64,000 bases of DNA from Druceiella hillmani (GCA_039881145.1 JAYKKI010000060.1:11928501-11992500); one strand, 5' to 3'. Counted from the stretch's first letter, positions 1 through 14,159 are shown. Notes: generated from the sequence alone by a model not told the origin. Numbers and translations: made by a program.

Positions 1-71
1 AATAATAAATAATTTGAATAGTTTTCGAGCCAGCCAGTTTCGAGCTAAAATATGTTCGAATAAAATAGGTA

Positions 72-356
72 CACAATTAAATGAAACTACGTAATGTATT
101 ATTATTTCTACTTTCTTTAATTTCTTTACCGCAACCTAGGTTTCGTTGTATTACAACATCTTCAGGTGGTTAATTAGCAAAGATTTAAGCTAAATTAATC
201 TTTGCTAATATCCCACCTGAAGATGTTGTAATACAACGAAACCTAGGCCATGGTAAAGAAATTAAAGAAAGTAGAAATAATACTACATCACGTAGTTTCA
301 TTTAATTGTGAATAATGAATTTCTACAAAATTAACGCCAAATATATTCAATATTTA
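72..356. mobile_element. Foldback (long-inverted-repeat) MITE, copy 1
   Basis: The left arm at 72-169 and right arm at 213-310 are near-perfect reverse complements (98 bases each). The loop is itself partly self-complementary (attagcaaagatt / aatctttgctaat). The right side continues through the family's outer sequence (gaatttctacaaaattaa) to about 356. The 11-bp sequence aaaataggtac occurs at 62-72 and 357-367 and may be a target-site duplication. No ORF; non-autonomous. Confidence 0.85.
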
Positions 357-1210
357 AAAATAGGTACATTTAGACAGAAATATAGACGAACAAAAAACCT
401 TTTTAATGTCAAATTCTTTCTAGTAATAGAATATGCAAATAAATAAAATATTTAAAAACGAAAAACTGGAATTTTATTAGTATGTATAAAATAAATAAAT
501 CTTTAAAAAAAAGAACCGGCTTTACATAACCAGCGAATCCGAAACATAATAAAAAGTATTAAGTAATGAAAATGCGAGTACATAGTTGGAATTTTGCGGT
601 ACACTATCGTTTCCGAACATAAACAAATTTGCAAAATATTGCTACTGCCAGAGATTTTGGAAATCGGTGCCAAGTCGACGATTCTCTTCTTTCCACACAT
701 TTATCCCCACCGGTAGACTGCTATACATACACACACAGATGATGCTGCATTTAATATGGTTCAGACTTTTGGAGAATTTTACACAATGAAATGTTTATCT
801 TCAATTTTCATAGTCAAATTTTAGCCAAATTTTCAGGGGACAACACTGGGCGTACATGCTTCCAAATTAAATCTCTTAAAAAGTTAGGCTCTAAAGAACT
901 TACTGCTCGTGGTTTCATTGTCGTAATTAAAAATTATAATATTATTAAATTTAAAACAGACCGTAAGAAAACTAACGGAAAAGTTTTCGAACTTGAAATT
1001 CTTTCTTTGTACTTTCTGTTGTAAATTCCTGAATATTTTATTGAATGGACTTTGACACCACTATTACTTTAATATAAAAATATTTAAGTGTTTACTTTGG
1101 TGGTAATGACACGTTATTCATTTGCCCAGAAAAGCTCCTAAAACCGAATAAAAACAGTTTAGTCTGAACATCAATTCCTGTTATTCCGGCGTTACTGTCC
1201 GTGTGTAATA

Positions 1211-1275
1211 CAAGCAAGTTATGGAATTTGCTGTGAAGCAAGCATAAGCAAGTTATGGAATTTGCTGTGAAGTAT
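1211..1275 (+). repeat. Short direct repeat, two copies
   Basis: A 26-27-base sequence opening 'caagcaagttatggaattt' and closing gctgtgaag occurs twice, about 33 bases apart. Confidence 0.85.
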
Positions 1276-2645
1276 ATACTACTGACTGTACTGACTTCGG
1301 TGAAAAATTAAAACTATTACATATTATTATTAATACATTAAATAAGAATATTTTTTCAGACATTTTTCCTAATAAAATATCAGTTGTCGATTAGTTTCTT
1401 TTGTCGCTCGTGCAGTGAAAATTTAGAAAATTTCTTTTCTTGGTTTATTTTATTTCTTGAGTTGTTTCTCTCTCTATTAACTTATCTAAGCTATAACAAC
1501 AATAAATTCAAATCTGGTAAAAAAACATTTTAATATTTTAAAAATCAAATAAATCAAATAAAATTGAAAAAATCAGTTCATTCATAATTTAATATAATTT
1601 TTTCAGTATCTAATAGAATATGAAGAACGTAACACGTGTTAAATTAATGCAAAGATTAATTCGAAATAATTAAAATATCAGTATTTAATTGGAACATTTG
1701 CGGTACAATATCGTTTCCACACAAATATCTAAATTTAAAATAAATGAGTTAATCCTAATGTGATTTTGGTAATGTACAGTTCCTAATTTTCCAATATGAG
1801 ATATGAAGATATTTCTAAAGAAATTTGATATTCGTTATTTTTTTTTCATAAAATAAACCTAAGTTAAATGTGCAAAGGAGAAATATCATTTGAAAATGGT
1901 AATGGCATAAAAATTATATTGTTTATATAATTTTTTTTCAAAGAGTTTTATGACAGTTGTTCGAGTCACTGTAAAATTATATTCTTTTCCTAGGAGAAAT
2001 ATAGAATACTAAAAAAATTAGAAAAGGAGAGTGACGTATTTGTAATGTCAAAATTAAAATATGAGAAATAAATATTACAATTAATTTCTAACTAATATAT
2101 ACGTTAAAATAAAACATGATATATTTTGATTCTCCATATACTTCTGTTATAATTTGAATTAAATTGTCTTCCACTTTTTGTTTCATTTTGATTGCTTGTG
2201 AAATTCAAAACAAAAGCGAAAGATTTTATATTTACTCTATTTTCATCATTGCCTTCATTATAACTTTATATCTTAACCTAGAAAAAATTGGCTCTCTTTA
2301 TCCAACTTCCACGTGAACGTTCCACTGCAATAATGGTAAATGTCCAAACTTTCTCGAACTCAAACTAAGTTTGGCATTTAATTATACATTTAATATTATC
2401 ATTTTATTCATGCATTTACTAATAACAGGTACAATACATAACGATATTGCTTACAGTTTCCTAATTTTTACGTTTTTAAAAATTTGGTACAAAGCTCACA
2501 ATCGTCAGTATGATAGGCGTTCACAGCAGCAACGACGAATGTCCACCCAATCCCACATCACACGGCTACTCCTGCCATCTTGGGAACTGATCTGTGTTTT
2601 TAATTAACAAGTAATAGTAATCTTGTGAAAGTTATAGAGTTAAAT

Positions 2646-2702
<57 letters not shown>

Positions 2703-3956
2703 TTCCTGTTTTTTTTGTAAATCTATGTTTTCTTTCAACACTAAAAACATATCTTTATATTAAGCAGATATTAGATTTCATATTTAGATCAGACTTAATT
2801 TGTACCTTGATTTGGTTTTATAACTATCATCGTGCTTACATCATGCCAAGAGGGGTACAGTTCCCCTGAGTTATATCGCCATTTATTCAATTCGTTTAGA
2901 GCCAACGTTTCCATCCATCTTCGCAATGTGTGGTTAGAATATGTAATGTAATATGAAGAACTTTGCGTAAAATTTGCATATAAAGTAAAAGCATGGATAA
3001 TTGAGTAAAATTTCGAATGGAAATACTCTGTAGAAGAGAGTGCTTTAGGAAAAGTAAGGCAATATAGAGTATTAGTGACGTATGGGATATAAATGACGGA
3101 ATATGTGCAAAAGTTAATTAGATGAATATCAATTTATTTTTTCTGAAATGTTCATTTATTGTGTAAAAATATTTCACTGATTTTGGTATTGACAATCATG
3201 ATTTTGTAAATAAAAAGTTAAAATTAAATTATAATTGTTTCCTTGTTTTTGGTGATAATATATAGTTTCATATAAATCGTAGATCATCAAAATCGATGAA
3301 TTTTTTTTTAATCAACACTAGAATATATTCAAATTGTTATATTTTTCGAGTGGTTAATGTGTATAATTACAATCTTCTCTAAAGGGTTATATAAAATTCT
3401 TATAAAATGAGAAAATGGTTTTTACACCATCATATATGTCAGTTAAGTGCAAAATATTTAATTGCGTACAGATAACTATACGTTAGTTAAATTTAAAGTT
3501 ACTAAAACAAGGCAAACTTTTCATTTCATTTTGCTATAAATTATTATAACATATACTTTTGTTTGCACTAAAAGTTAATAACGTATAATTTAGTTTAAAT
3601 ATAATTAATTTTATCTATTTTTCACGGTTTTTTAAAGGTTTTCTCGAATATTTCGAAAATTTTATAAATTTACTTAAAAAATAACTGTGGTTCAATATTT
3701 CTTCCCCTGATTTCTTGTCCATAATGATAGATCATCCCACATAAGTCGCCAAAGGGAAAAAAATTGGCTCATCCATCTATTGTGTGAAACTAATTGGTTT
3801 TCATAGAAAATAGCCAGAACTAAATTAATAACGATATTTCGAAAAAAATATTTTCACATTTAATGAAATCTTTAATATATCAAAAATGTGTACGCGCACC
3901 GCATATTAATAGCTCTATTTTAAATAAGATAAGAATTAACGTCGCTTTTTAAATAA

Positions 3957-4010
3957 TAATAATAATAATCATCATCATCATCATCATCATATCATCATCA
4001 TCATCATCAT
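3957..4010 (+). repeat. (ATA)n/(ATC)n trinucleotide microsatellite
   Basis: aat repeats change into atc repeats, with one missing base splitting the atc run near 3990. Confidence 0.9.
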
Positions 4011-4199
4011 ATGTATTAATACGCTAAGGTTAAGATGTTACACTCCCTTTTTAGAAAAAACCTCACAACTAATCCACATAAATTATATATCATTTTATAG
4101 ATAATTACTTGCTCTACCGGCATCCACAACTAAAAAATTTATTATTGCTATTGTTTTTGCAAATTAATTAATTATTACATTAATTATATACACAAAACA

Positions 4200-4421
4200 G
4201 CAATGCTGCCATCTAACGGCTCAACGTCAATATGATTGACGGTCGGTAAAATTTTTGTTTAATTTCAAATCCACTCACGTATAAATAAAGTGGCGCTTTA
4301 GCTCAATGCTTTTGATACTTGCGCCTCTATATGTCAATTTTAGTAAAATATTTGTTTGATCTGTCATCTGAGCTTCATAATGGAATAAATAATGCGAAGA
4401 CTTCGCACGGGTCACGCTAGT
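4200..4421 (+). mobile_element. Helitron-like 3' end
   Basis: The segment ends in a short GC-rich hairpin (tgcgaag-a-cttcgca, 4393-4407) followed by acgggtcacgCTAGT at 4421. This matches the arrangement of Helitron 3' termini (hairpin about 10-15 bases before CTAG/CTRR), and the 'gggtcacgctagt' wording is close to lepidopteran Helitron ends. The 5' limit is uncertain and no helicase is present, so it is non-autonomous. Confidence 0.5.
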
Positions 4422-4674
4422 ACAATATAATACATTATGTGTCAAGTGTGTTTTCTGAAGAAAAAAAAATATTGTGTAGACAAATTTATTAATCTGTGTT
4501 ATATTATTATTATGGAAATACAGTCAAATATTGAGTTTAAAATTATGTTAAATATTTAGGGCAAATTAAAATAATTTTTAAGCTTAAATAAAATGTTATA
4601 TAATATTGACTAAAACACTATACAGAATCAGCTATTTATACTTTACGCGTATATTGATATTGAGAAATTACGGC

Positions 4675-4782
<108 letters not shown>

Positions 4783-5346
4783 CTTTTGTGTATTTTTGCG
4801 TAAACGTTACTAGGGACTGTAATAACCAAGTAGCGGTTAACAGCTAGGTAAATTACACACTACTATATTACTGATATATTGGTGATAATATTTTATTATT
4901 AACATTTCTTTTTGCAATTTAAATCAAGTGAAACTATAATCAGAACGGCGAATTTTCTGGTACATTGATACTCTCGCAATATCTAATTGTATCTAATGGG
5001 AAATCTAAATATTGTGGTATTAATTATCTAATGGAATGTTGTAGTACTAAATTGTTATTGTAGAACCAAAGAATATTAGGTGTCATCCTAGAGGAATAAT
5101 GTTATTTCTCGAGCTAAAAGTGAACATGTTTTACGAAAATGTGTACCGATTATTAGACGTAATTGTGTAACAATAATTCATCTGTTCTTTGTCAGTGTTT
5201 TAATATTCCACACGTAGATATGTGACAAATTTGAAAGTTGATCGTGTGTTTATTACAAAGTTATTAGATAACAAACATTGGAATTTTTGCATTTGTATTA
5301 ATAGAATTATACAAAGTCATCAATTTTAGCTTTACTTTGACATAAC

Positions 5347-5871
5347 TTAACTAATTATAGATTTTCCATTGCGAAATATGATGTGAAAAATTGTAGAACA
5401 TACAATTTCTTTACCAAAAATATGTGCCTGAAATATATGTTTTACAATAGACGTATGAACAAAAAAAAATGGGAGCACAGATCCAATTATTTTTTCAACT
5501 ACATTATGAACTGAACGAAAAACGTGATAACAATACACACAAGGGTACGCTGAACATAAAAGAGAGAAATATGTATTCATAAATAAATTTTGTGAATAAC
5601 CAGACACGAAAACATATATAGGTATGAAACTAGTTGTGAAAATAAATAATAAATTTTTGAATGTCGTTGGCGTGACAAGCAAATCACGCCTCAGAAATGG
5701 CTTTGAAAATATCTTATAATAAAAAATGACATTCCTAAGGCCATGCATATCTGCTTGAGCTAAAGGGTTTACATACTTTATATAATAGTGTCGCGGCCTA
5801 ATAACATAACTAATTGTATATATACAGTATTTAAAATAATGTAAACGAGTTTTTATTGCTTTTGAGAGCAA
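5347..5871 (-). pseudogene. Membrane-protein-like ORF, copy 1 of a duplicated segment
   Basis: This is an open stretch of about 174 codons without a convincing ATG start, rich in aromatic and hydrophobic residues. It has three hydrophobic stretches of helix length, around residues 72-92, 101-115 and 130-142. The composition (Phe/Tyr/Ile, few charges) resembles insect chemoreceptors, but I see no gustatory- or odorant-receptor signature such as a terminal TYhhhhhQF. The DNA is clearly related to 8.42-9.1 kb (shared 'agatccaattattttttcaa' block at about 5478 and 8436). In the alignment the two copies need frame changes, so at least one is broken. Function unknown. Confidence 0.35.
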
Positions 5872-6329
5872 ACAATATTGTAACCATATAAAATAAAGCA
5901 GTACAAATTTTTAATTAAAATCGATTCGGAAGCAGAATTTTTTTACAGCAAAAATGCTTAGAATAATTGTATGGTTGTATATATGTGTATCTTTCCGCTT
6001 GTTGGATCAACTAATGATTATTGGTCTTGCGTCTATTATATTCTGATTTGAGAATTTCTCAAAAACATTTTCAACCACTCTTTTCCCTAAATGCAATATA
6101 AAACAATCCAAAAACGAATTCCTTAACAATATTTAGTACATGTTAAAAATTATTCGAGTGACTTCGTGTGCCAGTATATATGAAAGATTCACTACTGCAC
6201 CTAAGAAACTAAACAGTAATCACAGCAATGTATGAAAACTGGTGAATCAGCACAAATAAAAGACGATATTACTTTGTTTACCGGAAACGTCATTGCTACT
6301 CTTTTCCAGGGTGAAACAGAAATATAATA

Positions 6330-6720
6330 AAATAATAATTAGCAAATGCTTCACGTCTTATGGACCAAATTGATAAAAATAATTAAGAAAATATATCAGG
6401 ATTTCAAAACAAGAAGTCATCTCTTTTTACGAGAAAGCAACCCTTCACAAAATTAAAGGACTTGAAGTTTAAACTGTTGAAATATTCACCCTAACTACTA
6501 GATTTAGCAACCTCTACTAATTTAATTTTACTTATTCATAAAGCTAAAGAGCTTTGCGACTAAAAACATTTTGAATCAAAAGGAGAAGTAACAAATAACG
6601 TATAAGGCTATTTTGAAGGACCTCAAGAATCACGTTTCATATAAGAATTGATTGCAGAAAGTTTTGCCACGTGCATACAACACGATGAAATGATGAATTA
6701 AGGAGAAAGGTTAAATAAAA
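6330..6720 (+). pseudogene. Mariner transposase C-terminal relic
   Basis: A plus-strand segment with stops resembles the mariner C-terminal half: a 'KLKDLKFKLLKYSP' reading followed by codons resembling the PDLAPSDY signature near 6490-6530, and a weaker match to the closing RW..C region near 6660-6690. It lies inside the longer of two paralogous segments (5.3-7.6 kb), in a stretch with no counterpart in the shorter copy at 8.4-9.6 kb. An insertion is the simplest explanation. Confidence 0.55.
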
Positions 6721-8419
6721 TGGACGGATTTATAAGTTACGAAAAAAACACCGAATTTTTGAACTAAAAAAACATTACTTTTTTTACTATTTTTAAGTTC
6801 GGAAATTACTTTTTACTACATGTCGAACTGTGAGTATCACGAGAACAATTTTCTCTAATGGCATATGAAAAGATTTGCTCCGATTTCAGAAGCAGCATTA
6901 GCTCTAGAAGATTTTGAAAAAATGTAATGTCTGACAAACCAGCATTAATCTTAGTATCCAAAAACCTTTCTTGTACAAGCACGCCAAGTGAAATCCTTAA
7001 AATCTTTAGAGGTATACATCATCTATATTGTTTTTTACATAAAATTTAGGCTTATTACTAACTGTAGTCATTAAATTTGTATTAATCTGACTATTAGCTA
7101 TATTACTAAGTACAACTTTTCTTTACTAAGTACACTATTTTAAATTTTCTATGATTTAAATAATTCTGTTTACTTTATATGAATAAGGAAGTTTTAATAT
7201 AGCTGGATATGTTATTATTTAAATATTATTTTATCTACATTCATTGAATATTTTCAAATATTACTCTCATGAAACGAACTGTCTGTTACATGAAATGTTA
7301 TTACAATATTTAATGCTGTCTTATGTATGTTCCAAACTTAATGTTAGGCAGAAATAGACGTTACAACAACAATATCATCCCGAAGAACAATGTCAGATGA
7401 ACGTACGAAACGCTTCCTCAAAATACCTAGCAGTAAAGCTATTAACACAACCTAATGCGTTCCCTAACTTATTGAAACTCCTTCCCGCTCCGACTTTCTG
7501 TAAACTTTTCATCGACACGTCGACAAGTTTTCTCCAACAATAGCGCCTCATATCGGCAAGTGACAGACCTTGTCATGCCAAGGCATCTGCGCTCTTAAGA
7601 GGATTATAGATAATCTCGTTACCTTGAGATGGGCGACAGAGTGAGGGGTGAGTCGAAGGTGTTCTTACATTCGTTATTTTTAAGTCTCCATTATAGCATA
7701 AATTTTTAATAGTTTTTACAAGAAACAATCACAATTTATTATTATTAGTTTGTCTGTTTTTTGTTAAATGTTTGATGTTATTTCAATTTGTTTTATTACA
7801 ATTTTAGAAACGTATACTTTCATTGTAACATAATAATTCAAGAGAGCTGTTAACGTATCGAAGTCGTGATGGTAGATCACAACCTTGCTTAAAATAAAAA
7901 AATGTGAAAATTAATTTCTTTTTTCATCTTGCTTTAACTATCATATATTTAATTGTTTCACGTACCATTTCGCGTTCATCTAGCCTGAATCATGGAAACG
8001 AACTTATCGTATTTTTTCTCTCGAAATATAATTATAGCATATACGTACGACTACCACAGCCATGCGGGTCCGACAGAACTCAGGCGCAACTAGCAGGTAT
8101 ATGCGCAAATGCACAAATACGAGTATGTTTATATTAGCTTAAATGTTATTAACTCTATAGACCCTTTGAGATTCATATCAGCTACAATTTAATCTACGGA
8201 TAAAAGGTGGCATACTGAAATTATACTTTCTCAGAAATAACACATAATAACGATGCAACTTTGGCTTGTTTATATGCCAAAAGACGTATCAAACAGTAAC
8301 TTAATTTACACCGATTTTTATTAAAAATTATATATTAAAAATCGCAATATGACTATATTCTAATACTTATCTTCTGAAAGTATATACCTACAATAATTCT
8401 TATGTTTGTATGACAGACT

Positions 8420-9600
8420 CAAGAAAAAAAAAAGCAGTGCAGATCCAATTATTTTTTCAACAATAAGGGCACGAATTCTTCGCGGAGCATGAAAATAGGC
8501 TATCTGATATCTAAAAGAAACTGAATGAAAAACGTTAAAAATACGATCACGTATATGTTAAGAATAATAGAGGGATGGGACTCGCTGAATTCATATGTAA
8601 TTTTTATGAATAACTGGCCTTAGAAAAATATATGCGAGTATAAAACTGATTGTTGTGAAAATAACTAAGGTCGTTGACCACACATGTAATTCGATGTCCA
8701 AACATAAATTGAAAATGAATATTGAGATAAAAATTTAAATTTTCCAGTAATGAGTTTAAATTTCGTGCTTGATCCAAAGGACTGAATAGCTTTCTACGAT
8801 AGTCTATTAACATAAATAATTGTACATTATTGGTACGGAACCTCATTTGTACTAGTAAATACTGTTTTTTATTATTTTTGAGCTTTTGCCGCAATAACGC
8901 TTTATAAAGGAAATCTGTCTCCGCGTTCTTTATGTTCGTTGCGTGGTCTATCATGCAGTGATCCTCGGAAACTCTTGGATGTTCCTTATGAATAAACCCA
9001 AAAATCTTACTTTTTCTTTTCTTAATTTGGGAAGATACCCATATAAAATAAATTCTCATTAGTTTCTTTGAAATGAGAAAATTTATATATTTTTAACCCA
9101 TAATTCATATTTCCGCAAAAATCTGCTTAAGGTTCTTTAACTAAATTATTGATAACTTTTCACAACTTGTCATTTTCATTTGCTTCGTTTAAACTTTATA
9201 TTATGATAAAGTTCGATAAATTGGTATCTAATATGAAATTATCTACAGTAGTGGAATATTTTCAAATATTTCTGATATAAATAGTAGACTTCGTTGCACA
9301 TATATTATTCAAGTATATTAATATTTTACCGTGACTCACGCATGTCGGTAAGCTTTATATCGGCAGTCGCTACGAGTGCAAGAAATTAATATACCAACGA
9401 ACTTTTTGCATGTACTCTGCTGAAGTACAGAAGAATACTGCCAATACAACCTAATGCACGCTCTCGCTTATTAAAGTTCCTTCCCGCTCTAACTTTCTAT
9501 AAAATGAGAAAGTTTTCATCAACACTTTGACAAGTCTTGTCTAAAAAAACCGTTTTCATATCGACAAATGACAGTCTTTGTCCCTACGTCCTGGCAATAC
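8420..9600. repeat. Diverged tandem segment, copy 2
   Basis: This is the shorter partner of 5347-7600, in the same orientation. The best-conserved block is the GC-richer stretch at 9440-9590 ('ccttcccgctc', 'gacagtctttgtc'), which matches 7460-7580. This conserved block lies 5' of the minus-strand ORFs in both copies, where a promoter or first exon would be expected. Confidence 0.6.
8604..9059 (-). pseudogene. ORF in copy 2 of the duplicated segment
   Basis: This is an open stretch of 151 codons paralogous to part of 5347-5871. The SPLDQARNLNSL region aligns with NPLAQADMHGL of the other copy, with a frame change upstream. Downstream, the DNA keeps aligning while the reading frame does not, so this copy looks like a decaying pseudogene. 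The product is not recognised. Confidence 0.3.
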
Positions 9601-9682
9601 GTAAACTTGAATAAAAGGATGAAATAAGAAATAAAATTTTCCTGAAAAGTTAGGCGTATGTAACTATGAAAATATTATATTA

Positions 9683-9842
9683 ATATTATATTATATTATA
9701 TTATATTATATTATATTATATTATATTATATTATATTATATTATATTATATTATATTATATTATATTATATTATATTATATTATATTATATTATATTATA
9801 TTATATTATATTATATTATATTATATTATATTATATTATATT
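9683..9842 (+). repeat. Pentanucleotide (TTATA)n array, about 32 copies
   Basis: An essentially uninterrupted ttata pentamer tract of 160 bases. It follows directly after the second copy of the 5-9 kb duplicated segment. Confidence 0.97.
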
Positions 9843-12800
9843 AATACTATAAAATATTATAACCAAGGTCATATATGTTCTGTCTGAGATTATATTTAGA
9901 AAAATCTCTTTATTAACATCAGTATATTGCATAAGGGCACTGCGTTTCGATGACATCGTGTGACTGCGGATCGACGATCAAGTTTCAGCGACATTTTGTC
10001 ATACTTTCCAGTTTCCAGATTCTGGATATTGAGAAAAATTAAGGGTTACAAAAATATAATTAGGTATACATTTTTAATTAAGATATAAACGATAATGAAC
10101 ACTACAAATAGTGTATATACACACAGGGTTAAAAATATTAAGTGTACTGTAAACCTAATACTTCAATCTAATATTTAATACACCACAAATTGATATATTT
10201 CGCGTAATAACGATTAACATAATTCTATAGCATGCCAAGACGAAGATAAAACACAGTTGATTTAGTAACTGCAAACATATTCAAGTTATTAGCGTCCGCA
10301 GGGCTATAAAACACTGTAAAGCTCGAGGTTCGATGAGGGACGTAAATATCTTAACGCCTTCAGAGGGCGCTGTGAAGGAAAATCATATAATTATGTCCTG
10401 CGATGAACCAACGAGGATTTGGTATTTCCTTGGTAAACTACTAAAGCTGTATCTATAGAAATCAAGTGTTTTGAGAAAAATACGGTATATTAAATAATAA
10501 ATGTATATAGATGTAAACATGGTTTGGAGAAAAACAAATTGAAAATGGCATCACGGATATGGCCGTAGCTCATGAATAATTATATCCAAGCTATTGTAGA
10601 AAGGTGAGAAATTAAATTGATAAGGAAAAAATAAGGATTTTAATTAGGGAATTACTGGAGGCAAATACAAACAATTTATTTGGAAAACGTTTCTTCAATT
10701 ATTTGTGTGTTGATAACCTAAATTAATTTATGAAATAATTTCAGTACCCTTTAACCGTAATGCGATAAGAGGACCAAGCTGAGAAGAAAAATTCATTGGT
10801 TTCTTTATTAATAAATTCATATTTTGATTTTATTTAAATAAAATCTATTAATATATTCTAAGTATATTGTTTTTTTAAATTAGAAGTAAGAAAAGCGCGG
10901 CTACAAAATAACGTATGAAGTTTTTACAGTCAGTCGCAATAAACCAACTTGCAGTAACTTTCCTAGAGTAGCGCCTAATATTCCTTTATGATTGCCTCAA
11001 CTTTTAAAATAAGCATAATTTCCCACTGCAATATATAACTAAAATGAAAAAGTGTACACTTGCAAAGCTTATTAGAATTTGTAAAGCTTATTTAGAAATT
11101 GGTGCAGATAGCCAGCGTCTATGGATTCTAGAATGCAAAATAAAGACAATTACCTTTTTGTGTCTCATTTCATTTTCGAGATGCATCATTTAATATTAAG
11201 GTGAGGGTTAAGCGTTGTGCAATGGACCGGACTCCGGGCGCTGCGAAGCTCTGTTAATGCAATACCATGCCACGTAGCGAAACATTATCGAGCTTTGAAT
11301 GTGGAGCAAAACGAATATTATTTCATACGAATAAAAATTGTTTACACTAATAATTCATTGTTTTATTCAATACAACATGATATTTTTTTACTGATAATTC
11401 ATTGTTTTATTCAATACAGCATAACATTTTTACAGCGGAAAGGTAAGGATTCACAATATTTTATCGATAAATTTTCTGTTTATGGGGATGAAACGTTTAT
11501 ATATAATTCCGATTGTGATAAGATTAAAAGCAGGAAATTTTTTTTGATAAAAAATAAGTTATTTATTCGTACAAAATCTTTAAAATAAAAAATTATTTGG
11601 TCAATGCTGAAGCAAACCATGCGACGCAGCGAAGTCTTATTGAGCTTTGAATGTGGAGCAAAATTAATATTATTTCATAGGAATAAAAATTGTTTACACT
11701 GATAATTTATTGTTTTATTCAATGCAACATAACATTTTTACAGCGGCAAGGTACAGATTTGCAGTATCAAATTATTAAATATTTTATCGATCAATATTCT
11801 GTTTATTAGAATATGTAATTACGATTGTGATAAGGTTAAAAGCAGGAAATTTTTTTTGAAAAAATTAAGTTATTTATTCGTAATAAATCCTTAAAACCAA
11901 ATGGGTTTTTTAAAATTTTCATCTTAATTTTTGAAAGGAGTTTAAAAGATCGATATTATATGGTGTGCGTGTGTGGATGCGTTTGTGTCTATTTGCGTGC
12001 GTGTGTATGTTTGCTTGTATTTTATACAATTATTTGTACTAAAGCTTTCAGAATACGTATATCAACCTTAAGCGATGGAACTCCACCCGCTGATCATATT
12101 TATTTTGTAATTAGTATATTTCAACACAAATTCCCACAATATGAATTTTAATGAAAACTTTGAATATTCTCAGATTGCTTCACATTCCGTAACTATGGTA
12201 ATTTTTCAGTGAAGATTTTCCACTAAAATAGTTACCGATATTTTCCTACCGAGCGTGTTTTTTCATAATTAGTTTATTCTTGGAACATAGGAGTATTTGC
12301 TGCTCCAGAGATGTTTCATGGTAGGCAAAAAGACTTTTTGTAAAATTCCCCACTTAAAGAATTAATGATACGTTGTGTATAATATCGAAACGTCAATTGT
12401 TTATAAATAAGTTAAAATTTGGCTATAAATAAGTTAATAACTTTTTTTTAGGAAAACTTAAAAAATGTTAACCCTGAATATTATTTTATATAAATATAAT
12501 TGTTCATTTTATTATGTTGACAAGATATCTAATATTTCATGATTGTGTTTAATTGTGCATTTGAATTTTGTATAATTTACATTACTATTTATAATTTTCT
12601 GACAAATTGGACTTTATGAACAAAATACCACCTGAATGCTGCTTACCAATTTATTTTTGTTAAAAATGTTTACGACATTACCCGAATTGATTATGCTGAG
12701 ATAAAATTTAGTAACCAATCCACAAATATCTATAATAATTTAAACTTTGGACTAATAAAACGTCTAAAAAAATTAAAAGCTGTAAAATAAAGGAATTTAT

Positions 12801-14159
12801 TTTATTTTTAAATATTCAACAGGAAATAAAAATGACTGTAAGAAAGCGTAATTTTCAAAAAAAAAGAGAAGATTTATAAGTTTAAAAAAAATGTTTCACT
12901 TTTGTTGTGGACAGTCAGAAACACTAAAATCGTTAACTATGGAACTTCGTTTATAAAAACAATTTCTTCTAAATGAATAAAAATTACATGTACTTACAGG
13001 GTAGTGACTAAATAAAATCATATCAAATTCGAACTAAACCAAATATTGGGCATCCTAAATTATTTAAAATTCAACAAATTTGCTGGGAATGTTAGTGTAT
13101 TCGATACTTGAGTGTATTTTCATATAAATTATGAAATATTATTTGATAATAGATTGGGAAATAGCTCCAAAACGACACGATTGGAATTATGGTCCTATTA
13201 TAGTATCAATTATTACTGTTTTTAACGCTAACTTCACCATTAATTGCAATATTATTCAACCTTGCAAGAAAGGAGAGCTTGCATTTTCGAGCAGCTAAAT
13301 ATTAGATAAAACGAACCAATACTCTTGACACTTGGCATAACTATTGGATACGCAACATAAACAATCATATCAAAATTCATTGAAAGAAATTTAAAAAATA
13401 TTCTTTTGTGAATATTAAATAAGGCACTTAACACAGAATCGAAAAAAAAATTAACAATTTAAAAAAGAAAACAAAATATATAACTAATAATATTAATGAG
13501 AGAGTTTGAATAGAGGTAAGTATTCATGGTCAGAAGTATTTTTCTCTATAACTCCGTAATTTATAAACGAATCTACAAACAATTTAGGATACGAATAGAC
13601 TATATTCTGATTTAAAGCGTTTTTTTCAAAATCTAAAAAGCGACTGCTTTAATTTTCGAGGGAGGGATTACATATATTTTTTAGATTTTTATTAAGTTAA
13701 TACATGATTACCTAATCGTGTCTGCAAGGAAACGTCTGTAAATTTAATATTAAGTCATGACTCATGTGTCCTAATTTCTATAATCTGGGTCAATATTCAA
13801 AGAATACAACGCAACGGACTTACGAGTATTACGTTTTGAAAATTAAATAAATGTATTATAAAACAATTCTTCTAAGCCCAAACCAATCGGTAATTTAAAA
13901 TAAACAAAAATTTAGTACAAACTAAAGGCATTTGGAAAATAGGAATTGGTAGCAAATTTGTTGTTGTGTATGTTATTTTAAATTCCCCAATTCCAGGTTT
14001 AATATAGTTCCACGACTTAGTGAGGTTGATAAAAAAACCACAGTGAAAAGTAAAAAATACACAATGTAAGTGGTATTCACTACCCTATATATTAAGGCAA
14101 AGTTTTTTAATTAATGTAATTAACAAATACTTTTCGAATTCGGTCCTATTGACACCAAC
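9843..14159. other. Non-coding stretch up to the tRNA gene
   Basis: Contains the 11.25-11.9 kb direct duplication. A somewhat GC-richer patch at 10290-10440 has no readable product. Nothing else is recognised. Confidence 0.65.
11253..11898 (+). repeat. Direct duplication of about 340 bp
   Basis: 11253-11595 and 11603-11898 share 'ttgagctttgaatgtggagc', 'aataaaaattgtttacact', 'catttttacagcgg' and 'gttaaaagcaggaaattttt' in the same order. The first copy has an extra internal duplication of 'tgataattcattgttttatt'. An open frame across the first copy has no recognisable product. Confidence 0.88.

Larger units (their letters stand above)
357..4199. other. Non-coding, AT-rich
   Basis: No gene is supported. 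Open stretches at 586-1024 and 2371-2607 have no recognisable domains and random-looking composition. Apart from one short direct repeat and simple repeats nothing stands out. Confidence 0.7.
5347..7600. repeat. Diverged tandem segment, copy 1
   Basis: Blocks at 5460-5530, 5740-5960, 7225-7265 and 7410-7590 match, in the same order and orientation, 8424-8540, 8745-9130, 9235-9270 and 9430-9600. About 1.2 kb between 6.0 and 7.2 kb has no counterpart and includes a mariner relic. Confidence 0.6.
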
